DNA of 64,000 bases from Angiostrongylus vasorum (taxonomy: Eukaryota; Nematoda; Chromadorea; Rhabditida; Metastrongylidae), in NCBI GenBank assembly GCA_018806985.1, contig JADANN010000099.1:2356001-2420000 (forward strand), read 5' to 3'. A program made the translations under genes and the position numbers. The notes below the pieces were generated by a model. That model did no database searches, had not been told where the DNA came from, and worked only from the letters and a program-made list of their open reading frames with translations. The stretch's first letter is position 1; the number at the start of each line of letters is the position of its first letter. Below are positions 57,441-64,000 of this stretch, piece after piece.

Positions 57441-58559
57441 TCACGCTCGTGATGATGGACATCACTACCACTGTTCTATCCGCCTTTAACAATAAAAATA
57501 ACAATAACAATATCGACAGCAGACAATACACAACAACCAGCAACAAACTTGAACCAACCAGACACCAGTCTTCCTTCATTTCTTACTCATATATGTATTT
57601 CCTTTTCAGCTAATCTGTTGGAAAAAATTCGGTAGTCCATTTTCACATTTTTTACAAGTGTAAATTTCTTTCAGGAACCATTTGTTTCGGCCATGATCTA
57701 ACCACAACGTTGGTTGAACTGGAATCAACTTTCAGGAGGTAAATGAATGATTTTCCCAGAGAACTAACGAGGCTGACGGTTGATGCATTGTTCGGGTCTC
57801 TGTTGGAAGTATTCAAAATATACGAGGTGCTTGCCTTGCAGGAAATATTTCAGAGCTACCCGAACACATTTCAGCTGTTTATCGCTTCCGCTGCTGCGTG
57901 CTGAAGTTTTGGCCACATGAGGATCATTTTAGCTATTTTTTAGTCCACGTGAAATGATTGACGGCGTATCGTTGAAATGAAAATCGAGGATTTTCAGCCA
58001 TTTTTATGATTGTAGAAATAGGGCAGTTACGGCAAGAAGGTATAACACATGATCTTTTCTTTCCAAATGCCCTGGATTTTTGCATTAAATTATCCCCAAA
58101 TCCGCAACTTTAGTGCGTCCAAATAGCCTTGTGGGCTTCAATACCGCAGCCGAGAACCAAGTTTTGGCATTTAATAGTAGAATTCCACACATTTTCTTCC
58201 CAATGTAGTGCTCCAGTCAACGTTCGCATACCTGGCCGAAAATTGTGGTCCATTCTGAGGTCAAGTAATTTCTTGGTCAAGTCTGTGACTTTCCGACTGA
58301 ATTCTTTAGCTGCGCCTCATTTATTTTAAATATGTATTAAAAATATTCTTCATTGTACACCATGTAGGAAGATTTTAAGCAATGTTCAGATATTACAGTT
58401 CGTGCACAATTTTTTATCATACTGTAAGGTAGCATCTATCAAAGGATTTCATCTCAGCTGTGAAATCAACGCGGTAATTTTATTAGCACAAAATGTTTTG
58501 TTGGAGTGATTTTTAGTTGATAATGCTCTTAACAAACACGATGAATGGTTGAAAAAATC
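57441..58559. other. no gene recognised
   Basis: Contains a short AATAAC-type low-complexity run (57487-57515) and AT-rich sequence. No element or exon was identified. Confidence 0.5.
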
Positions 58560-58749
58560 TAATAATCTTCGGATCACTGCTGCCAATTTGTTCAGCTCTT
58601 CACCATTGTCCATCATGTTTCGCAGGTGTTGACGACAGCTTCGAAAGCCCCTGTTTTGTTCTGATTGTACCAAATTCCACCGATCAGCGCCACAATGCCA
58701 ATCATGTGCAGAATTCCCACAAGGGCAACCATTGTTATGAAAAGTGGAC
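58560..58749 (-). pseudogene. candidate membrane-protein exon with a frameshift
   Basis: After a TTTTTTATCTCAG acceptor the minus strand encodes PLFITMVALVGILHMIGIV..., one clear transmembrane helix, then WYNQNKTGAFEAVVNTCE, and stops (TGA) at 58614. A different frame over the following bases reads MMDNGEELNKLAAVIRRLLD, which looks like the proper continuation. A single-base loss near 58620 would explain this, either a pseudogene lesion or a sequence error. An N-x-T site follows the helix. The family is not recognised. Confidence 0.35.
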
Positions 58750-60224
58750 TGAGATAAAAAATTATTTTCATATTCTTATGTATGGAAGAGCCGATTTATT
58801 TGCTCTTTAAGAAATCCTTTTACCCTTCATTTTGGTACTTCTGACGGCTTTGATGAAGTGGTGATGAGTCCCGGTAGAGCGCGTCATGTCGAACATAAAA
58901 TTTATCAATTAGGCCAAGCTGAAGAAATTTGAATATCCAAGCTCAACACAGTGTCATAGAAATGGCTGCTTTCTGCTCAACCGTTTTTGTCATAACAGCA
59001 AGGTTACCGTTTGCTGACGCGTTTGCGAAATCTGATAAAAGTTGACAAATACCTTATAGTTGAGATTTGAAAGTTCCTTGGAGTGAACAGGCGCTAAATG
59101 TACAATGTTGATACAAACAATGAAAGAACATTTGAGAAAGGTTTGGTTTTAAGGTTGAAGAAATCAGAAACGTTCTATTCCAAAATGAACTTACTTCTTG
59201 CGTAACATTCAAGTAACCGTCGGCAATCGTTATAGCTCAAATCTGATCCGTTGCAAAAACGAAATATAATTGTCAGATTCCAGTCCTCGGGCTATCATTT
59301 CCTAGAACTCTACATTCGAAGTTTACCAGTGTAACTGGCACTGCATGCTATAAGAGCTTTGCCGCACCTTCGAAAGAGTGCTTTCATCAATAAGTTTTTC
59401 CTTAAGAGGAAGCTACAATGAAATCGGGTCGAAGAGCAGAGGAAACTATCACTTGTCGTTGCACATCTTTATACCGTAACACATTCAAATATGGGAAAAA
59501 ACTAGCATTGGCTAAAAAGGCTCTGTCTAACCAGAACAGTCGACGTGTGAAAATACATAAACCCTACACTTATTTTGTCATTTCGCCTTAGTAAGGCCTT
59601 CCATAATTATGCATCGTATAGATAAGATATGTTTACAGTCACCTCTAATGATGGTAAATGAAGTAGAGTGCTTGACATATCTCTCAGTGATTGGTAAATT
59701 CCGAGAGATTTATCTTTTTTTCCTTATCAGAGGAGTATTAGTCTCCAAGCCACAATGATTTGGGTGCCCAAACTTTTATTTCAATCTAAATCGTTTTTCT
59801 TATGATTAAGATTAAACTGATCATTTTTACCTTTATGGAAACCACATTAGCGTTGCACATATCAGCGAAACAAAAACATCGAACTGATGAACTTTCGACT
59901 AAGCATACATTGGTCTGAAACTGTTAGATTCCAAATATGAGAGTTGTCTCAAACGCTTTTTTTTATTAACAAGCTTTACATGTTCCGAGTGGAAATAGGC
60001 TCTGGCACCGTATGATGGGATGTTCTTGGGCGTACAGTTTACATGAATTTGCTGTGTGAAAGTGCATGCTTCGTTTTCCTTCTAAACAACAGCAAATTTT
60101 TTTATTTTCTTATTTAAGGTACCCACGATGTGTTATAATACAGTAATCATTACTTAAAGAATAAAACGCTTAGTTCCTAGTGAGTATGAATTTGTTTCAC
60201 TGATTAAGGTTGAATGGAGCATTG
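58750..60224. other. unassigned, with a SINE-2 tail fragment at 59605-59725
   Basis: 59605-59725 (plus) carries GATATGTTTACAGTCACCTC and GAGAGATTTATCTTTTTTTCC, a diverged SINE-2 3' end. Nothing else was recognised. Confidence 0.5.
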
Positions 60225-60386
60225 ACGTCGCAGTGGTATATACCGTGTTGCTTTCATTGGGTAGGCTGACTTCGGTGCTCCAGAGAACCACAATGGCAAG
60301 CCAGCAGAGCTCCGAAAAATGGTATTTTTGCTGAGGCTCACATAACCAATGAGCATGGGCCATGCAAGCATCGAAGTAAGTAGGAT
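60225..60386 (+). mobile_element. SINE-1 copy, 5'-truncated
   Basis: Only the 3' part remains: AACCACAATGGCAAGCCAGC, a GAAAAATGGTATTTTTGCTG block, and GAGCATGGGCCATGCAAGCA before GAAGTAAGTAGG. Confidence 0.7.
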
Positions 60387-60639
60387 TTCACATCCCAATG
60401 TTTTCCGTTAATGAGACCTTTAGTTGGTGCACAGAATATCCTTAAGAAAAACCGCATTTAGTTTCTTCCTCTGATTTCCGAATAGGAACCAAGAATGCAA
60501 AGCAAGGGTTAGCTCCTTGGTTCTGAAAGCTTCACAGCCGAATTCGTTCGAGCTGAAAGCGCGAAACAATATGCGTTTTTTGCAGCTGATATGACAACTT
60601 GTGTTCAAAAGGAATGGATTCGATTCGTGAGCAAGGAAC

Positions 60640-61360
60640 CTCGGTGGTAGTAATCGTGTCCATAAAAGGGAGACCGAAGCGATGTCGAACGGCTGGGCTG
60701 TTGAGGGTTCTGTACAAACCCATTACAAAGATTATTCTTCCACTTCGAGATTTTTTGAATCAAACTCAACCATGGAACCAAACAAGAACACAACAGGGAC
60801 TCGTTTGCATGGGCAAAACCCAGATTATAAGTAGGACTATGAAATCTGTCGAGAATGCCACTTTTTTCTTGCACTAATCTTTGACGATTACAAAGAGGTC
60901 GACAGTTTTTAACCAAAAATCCTACCACTATTCACTGACCGGGGAAAGAACTTGTCCTTCATAAGAACTTCGGCCGACTGCTAGCGTAACTGCTAAGGGA
61001 AAATAAAGCTCCTTTGCCGACATACTTAGCATTTCCATAAGAAAAAGCAACGAATAATGTGACAACATTCCTTCGAAAATGTCGCCTCCTTGCAGTATGT
61101 AATCGAGTCATTCATAGAACGAGGACGAATAAGTCTTTACATCATGTTTTGGGCAAACTATCGTTTTGCCAACGACATCGCCAAAGATGTAGCGGCAAAG
61201 CAGGCGAAATGCTCAAGAATTTTAAGAAAGTTGAAATAAGAGGTGGATCGGTCGGACAACAAAATGATACAATTCGTGACAAACTAATGGTACTAAGGTA
61301 CATAAGTCGAAGTGGATGCTTTCCTGGTTACAGAGGCTTCATCGTAAGTGTACCTTGAAA
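60640..61360 (+). pseudogene. RTE reverse transcriptase relic
   Basis: Plus strand: GLLRVLYKPITKIILPLRDF (compare RPICLLSVLYKLFTKIVL at 17400-20174), then in shifted frames ICRECHFFLALIFDDYKEVD (the FVDYEKAFD region), and about 61150 YRFANDIAK in place of LRFADDIV. The catalytic FADD is FAND. Several frameshifts; inactive. Confidence 0.6.
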
Positions 61361-61689
61361 TACGGAATTATTATTCAGAAGAAAGAGTCCATCGAGGATT
61401 GTTCAAAGAAACGAACGATCAACTAATGGACCATGACTTGGGGCTCATCTTTATAACTCAATGCTGCTCTCGAAGCTGAGACGTGGTTGGCACTCTGCTA
61501 CCACGTTGGAGGTCTGCGCATCTCAGAGCTCTTTAACGATGTCTTCTGAGATATAACCGCCACACGTAACATTAATTCAAAGTACTCTGTTCACGCATTC
61601 AAATGTTATCCCATAATAAAGATCTAAGAAAATATGTTCGGAAGATAAACACCGACGTGTTCGTGGGTTGTGTCTATCTATTTTCGCAG

Positions 61690-61855
61690 GTGGAAGTAAT
61701 AAACAAATCTCAGAATATCTACAGACGGCACCAGGTTCGGAGCAGGACACCACCATGGTCGATGACCACAAAACATATGAAAAATCTACTGGAGTCCGAG
61801 CTGTTTGTGCAACTGGGCCATCCAAATACTCAAATGGATTAACGTGGAGTGAATT
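61690..61855 (-). CDS. possible CAP/ASP-like exon
   Basis: After GATTTTTAAG the minus-strand frame reads NSLHVNPFEYLDGPVAQTAR, then DFSYVLWSSTMVVSC and GAVCRYSEI. The order, F-x-x-V-x-W-S-S-T, then C, then V-C-x-Y-S, resembles the CAP2 region of nematode activation-associated secreted proteins (SCP/TAPS). The exon's 3' end is uncertain. A plus-strand frame over the same bases is also open. With the signal-peptide exon upstream it could be part of a secreted CAP protein. Tentative. Confidence 0.3.
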
Positions 61856-62202
61856 CTTAAAAATCGGCACATCCTTTTGCTAAGCGATTCCTACATAGTA
61901 ACTACAAACACTGCCTTTTGTGACCATTTCTATGACCTCATTAAGTATATCTAAATGTAGCAGCATTGCTCTACTGAAACTCGAGATACATCGCTTACAG
62001 GCAGTTTTACTAGTGTGCAAATATCCAAAACCACTTCTTTGTTTACTAGGTAAAATTCAGTAGTGTATCTCACAAGGTGCTTTTTGAAACCTCACGGTTT
62101 GAAGAGTGCTGGATCCAGCTTGCGTTTTTTGTATTTTGCATTTTGTATTTTTTATCTCATCAGTAAAGAAATTATTTGAAAATGTAGAAAGCTTAAATTT
62201 AC

Positions 62203-62280
62203 CTTTGTAACATTTCGATTGCCATCTACGCGACAACTGGACGAATGAACTGCTATGAAAGCAAAGGGCATCAGAAGCAT
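62203..62280 (-). CDS. candidate first exon with signal peptide
   Basis: ATG at 62280 opens 26 codons ending at a donor AAAG|GTAAAT. MLLMPFAFIAVHSSS is a plausible signal peptide, followed by CRVDGNRNVTK. The mature start C-x(2-3)-N/G-N-R-N-V/M-T is reminiscent of nematode ASP proteins, which fits the exon at 61690-61855 on the same strand. Intermediate exons (including any HN-x-x-R motif) were not found, so the link is a guess. Confidence 0.35.
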
Positions 62281-62298
62281 CCCTAAAAGCTTGTTTTC

Positions 62299-62390
62299 TT
62301 CTGGAAAGGTTTTATTATGTCTAAGGAAGGTCGATTTTTTATTGTTCTGGAAAGGTTTTATTATGTCTAAGGAAGGTCGATTTTTTATTG
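62299..62390. repeat. 46-bp exact tandem duplication
   Basis: TTCTGGAAAGGTTTTATTAT... is present twice in direct succession (62299-62344 and 62345-62390) just upstream of the candidate first exon on the minus strand. A recent replication slip or an assembly artefact. Confidence 0.9.
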
Positions 62391-64000
62391 TTTATAGCAC
62401 ATACAGACAAACTCTGTAGACGGATAATAGTGTGATAAGCATCCCGTAGTTTAGTTATCAATTTGTCCCGTGGGTTCCACAGATAGGTACCATCAGTCAT
62501 AAAAAAGTCTATTTTAAAGAACATTCACTTGCTCCAGTTTATTTATCACCAAACTCTTCAGTCACCATCTACCAACGGGAAAGAGCTCTTTTCTATCTCG
62601 CAAGGACCGGCGTCTTCCCCTGTGCTGAAAATCTGGAAACGTTCTGGAAGTGATGACTCGGAGAAAATTCAGTGAGGATGATCTTGGCTGGCATTCAACG
62701 ATATTCATAAAGAAGCAAAGCACTGAAATAGCGGCAGAACTAACACCAATTTCCGAAACCGTCGTGGCTGGCTGAACGATGCAAGGTAACGAATAGTGTG
62801 AAAAGTGTTGGAATCGAAAAAATACTGGAAGTCAGATCACATGATTAAAGAAATAGCAGAATATCCACACCTCACCAGTACTGTTAACGACATCAAATGC
62901 GTTCTTGTTATGTAATTCTCTCACGTTTTGAACTTTTATTTTAATCTCCCACTTGCGTGCTTCCATCGAATGATTCAAAATGGAGTCGGCTCATAAAGTA
63001 ATCATTCGATCACCTTTTCAGTCTATCACGAGAGTTGTTTATCAGATCGGTTGAAATGAAATGCAATCTTCCACGTTTGTCTCTTTGACTTCCTGCTTCT
63101 TTCTTACTAACATATTGTGCGAAGCCTTGCAGGTGGTGTAATTGCTTAACTCAGTTCAATTCCTTAAGTTTTCAACTCTGACGTACTAAGAACATCTTAA
63201 AATGTCTTATGGGAAATCTTTCTCGTTACTGTTTAATACTGACAAACTATGATACCAATGGGGATTTTAGCCTTATTTGTGGCAAGTTTATAAGAAATTG
63301 CTTTTTTGTGGGAATTAGACCAATAATCTGAGAATTCTTGAAGCGTAAGTAGGATTTTGGTTCGATTTTTTGCCACAGATCAGCGAACTCTCCCATTCTT
63401 CCAGGATGATGTACTGGTACCAGCCTCACCTGGGATGATTTCCGTCCAATCTAAAAATGAAGGCGACCGTTTTAAGAAGAACTTAGACAGGTCCTAGCAC
63501 AACTATCCTGGAATTCCGGGGCACTCTACTCGATCAGGAATCCAAACCTACTCAAAAACAATCGTAAAGAAGACCGAAACCTTTAAGCAACAGGTGATCC
63601 CGCAAACATATCCGAAGACGGCAGTGAATTATCGACGCAAGAAAGGAATCGAAGTAACGAACTACTGGAAGCGGCACAATATGTGATGTTGCGCCATTTA
63701 GAATAAAGGAGAGAAAACTTAGAGACGGCATTGATTTCAGGATCGACAAGCGAACAGTAGATCAATCAGTGCTGAAGTAAAAAATTACGACGATTTTTGG
63801 GGACTGTGAAGAAGACTAGACCTGATTAATTCGTAAGATTAGAGAACACTTGTTTAATGCTCATTCTGAATGGTCCTTGAAATCACGAAGAATCGTGCAC
63901 GCCTTAATAAAATTTCCATTTGACTAGTAATTTATTGCTTGGACAGTGTTTCTTCCGTGGAAAGCTATGCTAAGGCTTTCCCAGGTTTTCACTAGTTGCC
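62391..64000. other. no gene recognised
   Basis: Short frames only. One minus-strand frame (63429-63247) follows AAATCATCCCAG and begins VRLVPVHHPGRMGEFADLW. It may be an exon but has no support beyond the acceptor-like site. Confidence 0.4.

Overview
The window looks like repeat-dense, gene-poor chromosomal DNA of a nematode, most likely a strongylid (hookworm-type) worm. This is inferred from: Penelope-like elements (PLEs) with GIY-YIG endonucleases and hammerhead-type terminal motifs; RTE-type non-LTR elements whose C-terminus carries RPPTRWADVF; mariner relics; TTTCAG-type splice acceptors; and fragments of 7TM chemoreceptor-like and possibly CAP/ASP-like genes. There are no bacterial operons, rRNA genes or CRISPR arrays. 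Almost every long reading frame belongs to a mobile element, and most of these are broken.

Layout. 1-12 kb: a head-to-head pair of PLE terminal repeats, a mariner relic, tRNA-derived SINEs and one convincing but unidentified exon (11223-11418). 14.8-15.7 kb: an uninterrupted pyrimidine tract of about 0.9 kb. 15.9-30 kb: nested retroelements. These are PLE fragments; an RTE element (17400-20174); a large inverted duplication (arms 20175-21942 and 22674-24437) around a spacer with a tRNA-Gly-like sequence; a PLE with both terminal repeats and an 11-bp target duplication (23808-27373) inserted in the endonuclease region of another RTE copy and itself hit by a SINE; then a 361-codon open frame joining a BEL/Pao reverse transcriptase to a PLE endonuclease. 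31.4-38.4 kb: two mariner copies with recognisable inverted repeats, one carrying a SINE, and a decayed PLE. 39.2-44.7 kb: exons of one or two 7TM receptor genes with SINEs around and inside them. 46.4-57.1 kb: a PLE mosaic with inversions, a shared internal deletion and palindromes. 57-64 kb: mostly unassigned, with an RTE relic, a frameshifted membrane-protein exon and possible secreted-protein exons.

Three SINE families recur. SINE-1 ends in the same roughly 57 bp as the RTE 3' end in this window, so it was probably copied by RTE machinery. SINE-2 has a tRNA-like head and ends in GCTTTATCC plus T-runs. SINE-3 has a tRNA-like head and ends in an ATATCTCAGCA... segment, sometimes with long terminal inverted repeats. 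PLE ends repeatedly carry a compact type I hammerhead ribozyme core (CUGARGA / GAAA / GUC). Several cores look intact although the PLE coding regions are dead. All family names rest on motif reading; no database search was run.
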